Assembly: GCA_002415895.1 (NCBI GenBank)
Contig: DIAV01000114.1
Coordinates: forward strand, 8,282 to 20,716
Origin: Anaerolineales bacterium UBA5069
GTDB taxonomy: Bacteria > Chloroflexota > Anaerolineae > Caldilineales > Caldilineaceae
Direction: 5' to 3'
DNA length: 12,435 nt
Shown: positions 1 through 5,318 of the stretch, one piece after another
Numbering within the stretch: the first letter of the stretch is position 1
Layout of the letters: every line of letters begins with the position of its first letter
Position numbers and translations under genes: made by a program
The notes under the pieces: model-generated
The model's database searches: none
What the model was told of the DNA's origin: nothing
The model's input: only the letters and a program-made list of their open reading frames with translations

Positions 1-756
1 ACGCCTGTGCCGCCGACTGCGACGAATACATCGACGGCCACGCCGCTCCCGCCGACTGCAACGCGCACGCCGACGCCGACAGCGACTGCAACACCAGTCG
101 TGCCGACAGCAACGCCGACGCGCACACCGACAGCAACGCCGACACGCACACCGACAGCGATCCCGCTGCCGACCGCCACATCGACGCCACTGCCGACGCC
201 GGTCATCATCAGCACGCCGTCGGAGTCGGAGGCGCAGCCCAGCAGCACGCCGCCCCCGGCGCAAACGCCGCAGGGTGTGGACAGAGTAGTGCCTGGCCGC
301 GTGGTTGCCACAGCAACGCCAACACGCACATCGCTGCCCACGGCCACAGCAACAGTTACACCACCTGCGCCGCCCACGGTTGCACCCACCGCGACAACCA
401 CAGGCGCCGATAGTAACGCCGCGCGGCCGCCCTACAATCTGGTGGGTGTGCGCAATGACAACAATTGCGCAGGCAACTACATTATGGGCGAGATTCTGGA
501 CAGCGCGGGCAACCCGCTGCCGGGCGTCTCCGTCATCGGCGTGGACCAGTGGGGCAACTTCATGCAATCCGTCTCCAAATCGGGACAGATTGACTATGGA
601 CGTTTCGACTTCCCCATTTCGGGCGATGCACGCGAGTATTATGTGACTGTGGTTGACGGACAGGGTGCGCCGCTGAGTTTCTCGGTCACCATTCAGCACC
701 AGATGGGCGACTTGGCGGGCGTTCTCTGCCACTACATCACATGGCAATCGCGCTAG
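1..756 (+). CDS. Partial secreted protein: Thr/Pro-rich stalk plus C-terminal carboxypeptidase-regulatory-like domain
   Basis: The reading frame is open from base 1, so the true start and any signal peptide lie upstream; the GTG at 7 is only an internal valine codon. Codons 1 to about 140 are low-complexity Thr/Pro/Ala ([11 protein letters not shown] type), which suggests an extended, surface-exposed stalk. Codons 145-251 form a compact domain with the pattern [16 protein letters not shown], typical of carboxypeptidase-regulatory-like/CnaB-type beta-sandwiches. Cys156 and Cys243 sit at the two ends of this domain and could form a disulfide, which fits an exported location. The gene ends at a strong terminator 35 bases after the stop, so it is the last gene of its unit. 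Catalytic activity is not evident; a surface or binding role is inference. Export is inferred because the N-terminus is missing. Confidence 0.8.
   Translation, partial: TPVPPTATNTSTATPLPPTATRTPTPTATATPVVPTATPTRTPTATPTRTPTAIPLPTATSTPLPTPVIISTPSESEAQPSSTPPPAQTPQGVDRVVPGRVVATATPTRTSLPTATATVTPPAPPTVAPTATTTGADSNAARPPYNLVGVRNDNNCAGNYIMGEILDSAGNPLPGVSVIGVDQWGNFMQSVSKSGQIDYGRFDFPISGDAREYYVTVVDGQGAPLSFSVTIQHQMGDLAGVLCHYITWQSR
103..150 (+). repeat. 24-bp tandem repeat in the Thr/Pro stalk
   Basis: Two 24-bp copies (103-126 and 127-150) differ at one base; a third, degenerate copy starts at 151. Each encodes PTATPTRT. The unit is a multiple of three, so gain or loss of copies would change stalk length without a frameshift. 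Confidence 0.75.
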
Positions 757-790
757 GGACGATAAAAGTCACAGGACCTTTACAGCAGAC

Positions 791-829
791 AAAACAGGGC
801 AGCCCTTCAATTGGGGCTGCCCTGTTTTT
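791..829 (+). terminator. Rho-independent terminator after the first gene
   Basis: A perfect 15-bp inverted repeat (791-805 with 814-828) has the core CAGGGCAGCCC / GGGCTGCCCTG, an 8-base loop and a run of five T at 825-829. It lies 35 bases after the stop of the first gene. The A-run on the left arm might allow weak action on the other strand. Confidence 0.9.
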
Positions 830-1006
830 GTGGAACCGCCTGTATAGGAGTTGCGTTACGGCTGCAGGAACAGGATTAACCCTCATTGTTCCTTTACGCC
901 CTCTGGGGTCCGTGCCGGATGAGCCACTGGTGCGGGCCCCATCCTCTTGATTGTGCCCTGATGCCGTCGCTCGTCATAAACGCACATGCGCGCTACTCGC
1001 GGCAGC

Positions 1007-1072
1007 GTATGGCGTGCGCAGGGATTGCGCGGCGGGCGCATCTGTATTTGATTCGCCGCGCAGACGCCATAC
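1007..1072. repeat. Long two-part inverted repeat
   Basis: The outer arms GTATGGCGT (1007-1015) and ACGCCATAC (1064-1072) pair over 9 bp. The inner arms TGCGCGGCG (1026-1034) and CGCCGCGCA (1054-1062) pair over a further 9 bp. A 10-base bulge (1016-1025) faces a single base at 1063, and the loop is 1035-1053. It could act as DNA (operator) or RNA (leader hairpin), depending on where transcription starts. The right arm overlaps the candidate promoter. Confidence 0.7.
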
Positions 1073-1075
1073 ACT
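1048..1075 (+). promoter_or_regulatory. Candidate promoter for the Ig-repeat gene
   Basis: TTGATT (1048-1053), a 16-base spacer and TACACT (1070-1075) resemble sigma-70 -35 and -10 boxes. TATACT (1077-1082) is an alternative -10. The -35 lies in the loop and the -10 at the edge of the inverted repeat, so folding or protein binding there would affect it. This is assigned by pattern only. Confidence 0.35.
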
Positions 1076-1137
1076 GTATACTCCATCCAATTCGCTGAAT
1101 CCAGTGAGTTTTGGGCGCGCCAAACGGCGTGCTGCCT

Positions 1138-1144
1138 GAGGTGG
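1138..1144 (+). promoter_or_regulatory. Ribosome binding site selecting the GTG start at 1148
   Basis: GAGGTGG lies three bases before the GTG at 1148. The alternative in-frame ATG at 1199 has no comparable site, so the longer protein is preferred. Confidence 0.65.
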
Positions 1145-1147
1145 CTT

Positions 1148-2533
1148 GTGAACGATGACATTCCTGCACAGTGTGCACAATCTGAGCCGACGGCGGCAAT
1201 GCTGCTTGGTTTCAAGCGCGCACTCATTGCGTGCCTGGCAATTGGCCTGATCGCGCTTGTAGCATTTGCCGGGCGGGGTGGCGTGACGGGCACTGTACTG
1301 GCCCAGGGCACGACGGAAACGCCAACCGGGACGCCGACGCCAACGGGTACGCAGACTGCCACACTCACGGCAACGCCAACCGGATCGCCCAGCATGACGA
1401 TGACGCCCACGCCCACGTGGACGTGGACGGCAACCCCATTCTTTGGCAATTCGCCGCTGGTGACGCCTTCACCAACGGTGCAGATTCGTGTGGTGACGGA
1501 GATTAGCCACCCCGGTAGTGGCGATGCAATTGCCGGCGCAACGCGCATCCTGGGCACGGCGCTCATGCCCGGCTATCGCAAATACGACATTCATATCTCG
1601 CCCGCGGGCGCTGAAAGCTGGCAGTGGCTGATCACCAGCCTGGATGTGGTGCATGACGGCACCCTTTACGTGTTGGACAGCTCGCAGTTTGCAGACGGCT
1701 ACTATGATCTGCGCCTGCGCACGATTGACGATATGGGCGCATATCGCGAGGCGTATCTGCGCGGCATGGAAATTCGCAATGCGAACCCGCCCACAGCCAC
1801 ACTGGCGCTGGATCCATTGGGAACGCCCCTGCCGACACAGCCGGTTTCGCCGCTGGGGCCGCCCACCGCCACGCCACGCCCGCGCATTGTGCAGAACATT
1901 CCCAACGGACAGGGCATCTTTGCGCCCGAGGTGGGGCAGACTGTTGCCGGGCCTGTGGATATTGTGGGCACGGCCAATGGTCACTACCTCAATCCCTTTG
2001 TGCGCTATGAAATTGCGATTTCGCCCGCAGGGCAAGGGGCGTGGGAGTGGCTTTACAGCAGCGAGCAGCAACTTTGGCAGCAGGTGCTCTATACGCTGGA
2101 TACAACGCGCTTTGCCAATGGCTCCTACGACGTGCGCCTGCGCAATGTCTATCGCGACGGTAACTATGACGAGTTTATCCTGCGCTATTTGCAGATTGAC
2201 AACGCAGGAGAGTTGGCGGCAGGGTCAACGGCCAATGGGATTGTGACGCCTGCTGCCGCCAGTGCAGTCAGCGGCATTGCCCAGTTTGTGGGCACAGCCG
2301 CAGACCCCGCCTTTGATCACTGGGAACTGGCCTGGTCGCCGGCGGGGCTGGAGCAGTGGAGCGCGCTCACAAGCAGCACGCGCCCAGCCAACAACGAGGT
2401 GCTGGCGCGGCTGGATTTGAGCAAGCTGGCCGGTACACAGATTGATGTGCGTCTGCGCGTCGTACGCCAGGATGGCAACTACACCGACTACGCAGTGCGA
2501 AGCCTGCGCGTGCTCGCGCCCACCGGCGGCTAA
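1148..2533 (+). CDS. Exported/membrane-anchored protein with three tandem Ig-like repeats
   Basis: A 461-residue protein with a GTG start chosen from the GAGGTGG site. A Lys/Arg-containing segment precedes a hydrophobic stretch at about residues 24-42 (ALIACLAIGLIALVAFAG), which acts as signal peptide or N-terminal anchor; a VLAQ motif follows and could be a cleavage site. Residues about 54-110 are a Thr/Pro linker. Three homologous units follow at about 115-210, 247-351 and 364-456. Each has a GTA or ILGTA strand, then Y/W-E/D-I/L-x-x-SPAG, and a late Y/I-D-V/L-RLR motif. A Pro-rich linker separates units 1 and 2. The pattern suggests beta-sandwich domains such as those attached to cell-wall proteins. 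No catalytic residues are recognised. A structural or adhesive surface role is inference, and the family is not identified. Confidence 0.85.
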   Translation: MNDDIPAQCAQSEPTAAMLLGFKRALIACLAIGLIALVAFAGRGGVTGTVLAQGTTETPTGTPTPTGTQTATLTATPTGSPSMTMTPTPTWTWTATPFFGNSPLVTPSPTVQIRVVTEISHPGSGDAIAGATRILGTALMPGYRKYDIHISPAGAESWQWLITSLDVVHDGTLYVLDSSQFADGYYDLRLRTIDDMGAYREAYLRGMEIRNANPPTATLALDPLGTPLPTQPVSPLGPPTATPRPRIVQNIPNGQGIFAPEVGQTVAGPVDIVGTANGHYLNPFVRYEIAISPAGQGAWEWLYSSEQQLWQQVLYTLDTTRFANGSYDVRLRNVYRDGNYDEFILRYLQIDNAGELAAGSTANGIVTPAAASAVSGIAQFVGTAADPAFDHWELAWSPAGLEQWSALTSSTRPANNEVLARLDLSKLAGTQIDVRLRVVRQDGNYTDYAVRSLRVLAPTGG

Positions 2534-2540
2534 AGTTCTG

Positions 2541-2608
2541 AATCTGACGCAAGGGCGCAAAGACGCCACCAAACCTCGGCAACCTTATGTCCTTGCGGTT
2601 TGGTGTCA
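2541..2608. repeat. Possible dispersed intergenic repeat with inverted arms
   Basis: The segment begins with a GCAAGGGCGCAAAGACGCC pattern (2549-2567), followed by perfect 9-bp inverted arms CACCAAACC (2567-2575) and GGTTTGGTG (2597-2605). Similar CGCAAAGACGCC-type sequences are known to me as short dispersed repeats between genes in many bacteria. Only one copy is visible here, so the assignment is tentative. Confidence 0.4.
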
Positions 2609-2638
2609 AGAAGTTCGCGGTCGTAACTCGGTTCGACA

Positions 2639-2660
2639 GTTGCCGCACGGTGTGCGCAAC
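2639..2660 (+). other. Short hairpin after the Ig-repeat gene
   Basis: GTTGC (2639-2643) pairs with GCAAC (2656-2660) and GCAC (2645-2648) with GTGC (2652-2655), leaving a bulged C at 2644 and a 3-base loop. No T-run follows, so it is not a standard terminator. Confidence 0.4.
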
Positions 2661-2693
2661 GTGGGCGCGTGAGGCAGATATAACCATGCGTGG

Positions 2694-2710
2694 GGCAAGC
2701 GTTGCCTTTT
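2694..2710 (+). terminator. Weak candidate terminator for the Ig-repeat gene
   Basis: GGCAA (2694-2698), a 3-base loop and TTGCC (2702-2706) are followed by TTTT. The stem is only 5 bp and it lies 160 bases past the stop, so this is a weak call. Confidence 0.3.
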
Positions 2711-2746
2711 GGGCCGAGAATACAAAAGGAAATCGCGTATTGTGAA

Positions 2747-2776
2747 TTAGCGAACAGGCAGCGCACTCGGTATAAT
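2747..2776 (+). promoter_or_regulatory. Candidate promoter with a perfect TATAAT for the LysM-FAS1 gene
   Basis: A consensus -10 TATAAT lies at 2771-2776. The best -35 at suitable spacing is the weak TTAGCG (2747-2752, 18-base spacer). If used, it gives a leader of about 330 bases before the start at 3115, covering all the repeats described there. Confidence 0.5.
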
Positions 2777-2784
2777 GCCCAGTG

Positions 2785-2824
2785 GCGCGCGTTGCAGGGG
2801 GCCCACTGCAAGGGGTCTGCGCGC
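2785..2824 (+). repeat. Two-part inverted repeat just after the TATAAT box
   Basis: GCGCGC (2785-2790) pairs with GCGCGC (2819-2824), and TTGCAG (2792-2797) pairs with CTGCAA (2806-2811). If the TATAAT promoter is used, this would be the 5' end of the transcript. Confidence 0.45.
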
Positions 2825-2829
2825 AAAAT

Positions 2830-2855
2830 GCAGTGTTGCATGGCAGTGTTGCATG
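2830..2855 (+). repeat. Perfect tandem repeat of 13 bp
   Basis: GCAGTGTTGCATG occurs twice with no gap (2830-2842 and 2843-2855). Confidence 0.85.
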
Positions 2856-2924
2856 CGGATTTGAAGCAGCCTGTGGCGTGATTCAAGGCACAAACTGATG
2901 ACACACTTTGCATGATATTTTGCA

Positions 2925-2947
2925 GGTGCGCCCGATGTAGGCGCACC
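2925..2947 (+). repeat. Perfect 8-bp hairpin in the leader region
   Basis: GGTGCGCC (2925-2932) and GGCGCACC (2940-2947) flank a 7-base loop. There is no following T-run. A smaller palindrome, CCAAT-CC-ATTGG (2946-2957), overlaps its right edge, so two mutually exclusive folds are possible. Confidence 0.7.
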
Positions 2948-2968
2948 AATCCATTGGCGAGCTTTTGT

Positions 2969-3013
2969 ACTGATAGCATTTTGACTCACAGTATTTGGAC
3001 TGACAGTATTTTG
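2969..3013 (+). repeat. Three head-to-tail 15-bp imperfect repeats
   Basis: ACTGATAGCATTTTG (2969-2983), ACTCACAGTATTTGG (2984-2998) and ACTGACAGTATTTTG (2999-3013) follow each other without gaps, and a partial fourth copy ACTGACA starts at 3015. The first and third copies differ at two positions. The segment is AT-richer than its surroundings. Iterated operator sites for a regulator are a reasonable inference. Confidence 0.75.
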
Positions 3014-3101
3014 AACTGACAACACGTATCGTTGACACCATTGCAGACCCGGGCAGGTGATGCCATCTGAGGCTTCATCTGCAACAAAATTCCCAGACGA
3101 T

Positions 3102-3107
3102 GGAGGT
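3102..3107 (+). promoter_or_regulatory. Ribosome binding site selecting the ATG at 3115
   Basis: A consensus GGAGGT lies seven bases before the ATG at 3115 and overlaps the in-frame ATG at 3100, which therefore cannot be the start it serves. The protein from 3115 also begins with a textbook signal peptide. Confidence 0.85.
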
Positions 3108-3114
3108 ATCCGTT

Positions 3115-5196
3115 ATGCAACGAGCAAATTTGCGCAAAGCATTTTCACTGCTCCTGATCACTGCCCTGCTTTTGGGCGTATTTTCCTCACTGGTCCTTGC
3201 CCAGGAGACTCCTGTGGAGACTCCGACTGCTGAAGCGCCTACGGCCGAGGCAATGGCTGAGGCCACAGTTGAGGCGACAGCCGAGACCGCACCCGCCCCT
3301 GTTGCCGGCGCGCCTGTCAGCGCGAAGAGCCTCGCCGGTACACTCACGGGCGGCCAGTTCGCGCGCCTGTGGCTCGGGCTTACGCCCGACGAGCGTGACG
3401 CCCAGATCACGCTGATTGCAGACTGGGATCGCGATGCGCCCACCAGCAATGGCGTTACCTTCTACGTTCTCACGGCTGCCAATGTCGCCTCTGTCAATGC
3501 GGGCGGCACGCTGCAGGCCAACAACATTGCTGCTGGCGGGGCTTTCTCGCAGGGTCAGGGCAATCAGCAGATTGCCGGCTTCAAGGCCACAGATGGCGCC
3601 TATACGGTGATTATGGCCAATGATTCGGCCACCGATGCCAACTTCACAATCAGCGCCACAAATGCTGTCCTGACTGACGATTCCGGCCAGGCGCGTGACC
3701 CGAATGCCGCAATGGTTGCCCCCGAGGCGGCGCCCGTTGTTGAGGCCGCTCCCGTGGCTGCCCCTGTGACCGAAACCGTTGCGACAACCGTTACGACTGT
3801 GACGACCACGACAACCGTTGAGGCTGCACCTGTGGCTGAGGTGGCTGTGGTTGCCCCGGGCACGCCTGTGGTTGTGCAGCAGGCCGAGCTCAAGGGCTCG
3901 CTGCCGGGTGATGGCGTCCAGCACTACCTGGGCCTGACACCCAACGAGCGCGACGGCAATATTTCGCTGACGCTGGCTTATGACCCGCAGGACAATCAGG
4001 AATTGGCGCGCCGCATGAACTTCTGGGTGCTCGACGCCCAGGGCTTGCAGCGCTATGTGGACGGCACCCCGGCCAGTGATGTGGCCGTTGCCGCCGGCAG
4101 CCGCTCCTTCACCGGCCCGGCCAACGAGCGCGTTGCCACCTTCAATGCCACCGGTCTTGGACCGTACACGGTCATTGTTTACAACAACTCGCTTGTCCCG
4201 GCAACCTACTCGCTGGCCGCTGTGGGTGGCTTGCTGCTTGATGACGCGGGCCAGACGGACACTGCCAAGGCATTGGGCGTCGCTGCGCCAGTCGCTGCAT
4301 CGGCTGCAACCACAGCCACAACCGCGACAACTGCGACAGCCGCGACAGCCGCCACCACAACCGCAGCCGCGACCACACCGGGCCGCGAAGGCGAGCCGGG
4401 CGGCACCTACACCGTGAAGGCCGGTGACACACTGGCGCTGATTGCCCGTGACATCTACGGCGACTACACGCTCTACCAGGCCATTTGCACCTTCAACGGC
4501 ATTGCCGACTGCGCGCGCATTGAAATTGGCGACGTGATCAAGCTGCCGACACAGGCCGAAATTGGCGCCAACGCGACAGCGCCTGCCGCCGCCGCAACTC
4601 CGGCTGCTGCAACACCTGCCGCGACAACTGCGACCACAGCAACAACGGCATTGACCGAGACTGTAGCGGCCACGACGACGGCCGCGACCACAGGCACGAC
4701 CGCCGGTCTGCCCACAGCGACTGCTGTCGCCACGACTGCCGCTCCTGTGGCCACACCGGCAGCGGGCACAACCCCCGCCGCAACAGGCTCCACAATTGTG
4801 GAAGTGGCTGAGGCCAATGGCAACTTCACGACGCTGATCAAGGCACTGAAGGCCGCCGGCCTGGATGATGACCTGGCAGGCGCCGGCCCCTACACCGTCT
4901 TTGCCCCGACCGATGCCGCTTTCAACGCCCTGGGCGCGGCCACAGTGGATGCGCTGCTCAAGGATACGCGCAAGCTGCAGCAGATTCTGCTCTACCATGT
5001 TGTGGGCGACGAGATCATGTCTACAGACCTGACCAACGGCATGGAAGTCGTCACGCTGCAGGGTAGCCCAGTCGGCTTCACCCTTACAGGGGCCACCGCC
5101 AAGGTGCAGGATTCCAACATTGTCGTGGCAGATGTGGAAGCCAGCAATGGCGTCATCCACGTTATCGACAAGGTGATGCTGCCGCCGGTTCCCTGA
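3115..5196 (+). CDS. Secreted protein: duplicated beta-rich domain, LysM, C-terminal FAS1 (fasciclin)
   Basis: A 693-residue exported protein. Residues 1-30 are a signal peptide: basic MQRANLRK, a hydrophobic core, then LVLAQ. Two homologous domains follow, at about 68-195 and 257-382, sharing L-x-GLTP-(D/N)-ERD-x-x-I-x-L near the start, YTVI in the second half and DD-x-GQ at the end. They resemble pre-peptidase C-terminal-like sandwiches, but that is inference. Residues 431-478 are one LysM (YTVKAGDTLALIARDIYGD ... IKLP), a glycan-binding module expected to hold the protein at peptidoglycan; it has two cysteines. Residues 559-693 are a FAS1 domain with the H1 motif YTVFAPTDAAF (593-603), LLYHVV (625-630) and the H2 motif GVIHVIDKV (679-687), normally adhesive. 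Ala/Thr/Val/Glu linkers join the parts. The likely role is cell-surface attachment. It stands alone between its own promoter region and terminator. Confidence 0.9.
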   Translation: MQRANLRKAFSLLLITALLLGVFSSLVLAQETPVETPTAEAPTAEAMAEATVEATAETAPAPVAGAPVSAKSLAGTLTGGQFARLWLGLTPDERDAQITLIADWDRDAPTSNGVTFYVLTAANVASVNAGGTLQANNIAAGGAFSQGQGNQQIAGFKATDGAYTVIMANDSATDANFTISATNAVLTDDSGQARDPNAAMVAPEAAPVVEAAPVAAPVTETVATTVTTVTTTTTVEAAPVAEVAVVAPGTPVVVQQAELKGSLPGDGVQHYLGLTPNERDGNISLTLAYDPQDNQELARRMNFWVLDAQGLQRYVDGTPASDVAVAAGSRSFTGPANERVATFNATGLGPYTVIVYNNSLVPATYSLAAVGGLLLDDAGQTDTAKALGVAAPVAASAATTATTATTATAATAATTTAAATTPGREGEPGGTYTVKAGDTLALIARDIYGDYTLYQAICTFNGIADCARIEIGDVIKLPTQAEIGANATAPAAAATPAAATPAATTATTATTALTETVAATTTAATTGTTAGLPTATAVATTAAPVATPAAGTTPAATGSTIVEVAEANGNFTTLIKALKAAGLDDDLAGAGPYTVFAPTDAAFNALGAATVDALLKDTRKLQQILLYHVVGDEIMSTDLTNGMEVVTLQGSPVGFTLTGATAKVQDSNIVVADVEASNGVIHVIDKVMLPPVP

Positions 5197-5223
5197 ACCA
5201 GCACAGTAGCAAACCCGTAAATG

Positions 5224-5259
5224 AAAGCGGTGGGCTGCCTGGCAGCCCACCGCTTTTTT
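5224..5259 (+). terminator. Rho-independent terminator after the LysM-FAS1 gene
   Basis: AAAGCGGTGGGCTGCC (5224-5239) mirrors GGCAGCCCACCGCTTT (5241-5256) with a tight loop, and T runs from 5254 to 5259. It begins 28 bases after the stop. Its core GGGCTGCC/GGCAGCCC is the same as in the terminator at 791-829. Confidence 0.92.
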
Positions 5260-5281
5260 GTTGTATACAGGCGCACGGGCG

Positions 5282-5311
5282 TTCGACGCGCGGCGGCGCG
5301 GGTGATAAAAT
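5282..5311 (+). promoter_or_regulatory. Extended -10 promoter, probably giving a leaderless dinG mRNA
   Basis: TGATAAAAT (5303-5311) is an extended -10 (TG-n-TAAAAT), with a weak -35 TTCGAC at 5282-5287. The ATG at 5319 starts seven bases after the -10 hexamer, where transcription should begin, and no Shine-Dalgarno sequence precedes it. Confidence 0.55.
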
Positions 5312-5318
5312 AGAACGT

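Larger units (their letters stand above)
757..1147. other. Intergenic region upstream of the Ig-repeat gene
   Basis: After the terminator, roughly 320 bases contain no convincing gene; short frames here have no ribosome site and no recognisable protein. Visible elements are a small 7-bp inverted repeat AGGAACA/TGTTCCT (866-872 with 887-893), a long two-part inverted repeat (1007-1072), a possible promoter (1048-1075), a small palindrome TTTGG-GCGCG-CCAAA (1110-1124) and the ribosome site at 1138-1144. Confidence 0.6.
2534..3114. other. Repeat-dense intergenic region upstream of the LysM-FAS1 gene
   Basis: These 581 bases contain no convincing gene. In order they hold a CGCAAAGACGCC-type intergenic repeat (2541-2608), a hairpin with a C bulge (2639-2660), a short stem with TTTT (2694-2710), a TATAAT box (2771-2776), an inverted repeat (2785-2824), a tandem 13-bp repeat (2830-2855), an 8-bp hairpin (2925-2947), three 15-bp direct repeats (2969-3013), a weak inverted repeat TTGCAGA/TCTGCAA (3041-3047 with 3078-3084) and the ribosome site. 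An ATG at 3100 in the reading frame lies upstream of that ribosome site and is not taken as the start. Confidence 0.65.

Noticed and set aside
103..150. Possible CRISPR-like array from the 24-bp repeats
   Set aside because: The copies adjoin without spacers and encode the Thr/Pro stalk in frame.
883..1566. 227-residue minus-strand frame in the gap before the Ig-repeat gene
   Set aside because: Its Val/Gly-rich middle is the complement of the Thr/Pro linker, and the part over the gap has no ribosome site or recognisable motif.
3032..3060. Perfect TTGACA at 3032-3037 as a promoter -35 box
   Set aside because: No acceptable -10 box is found 16-18 bases downstream.
3100..3114. ATG at 3100 as start of the LysM-FAS1 gene
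   Set aside because: The GGAGGT ribosome site begins at 3102, inside this codon, and serves the ATG at 3115, which also gives the better signal peptide.
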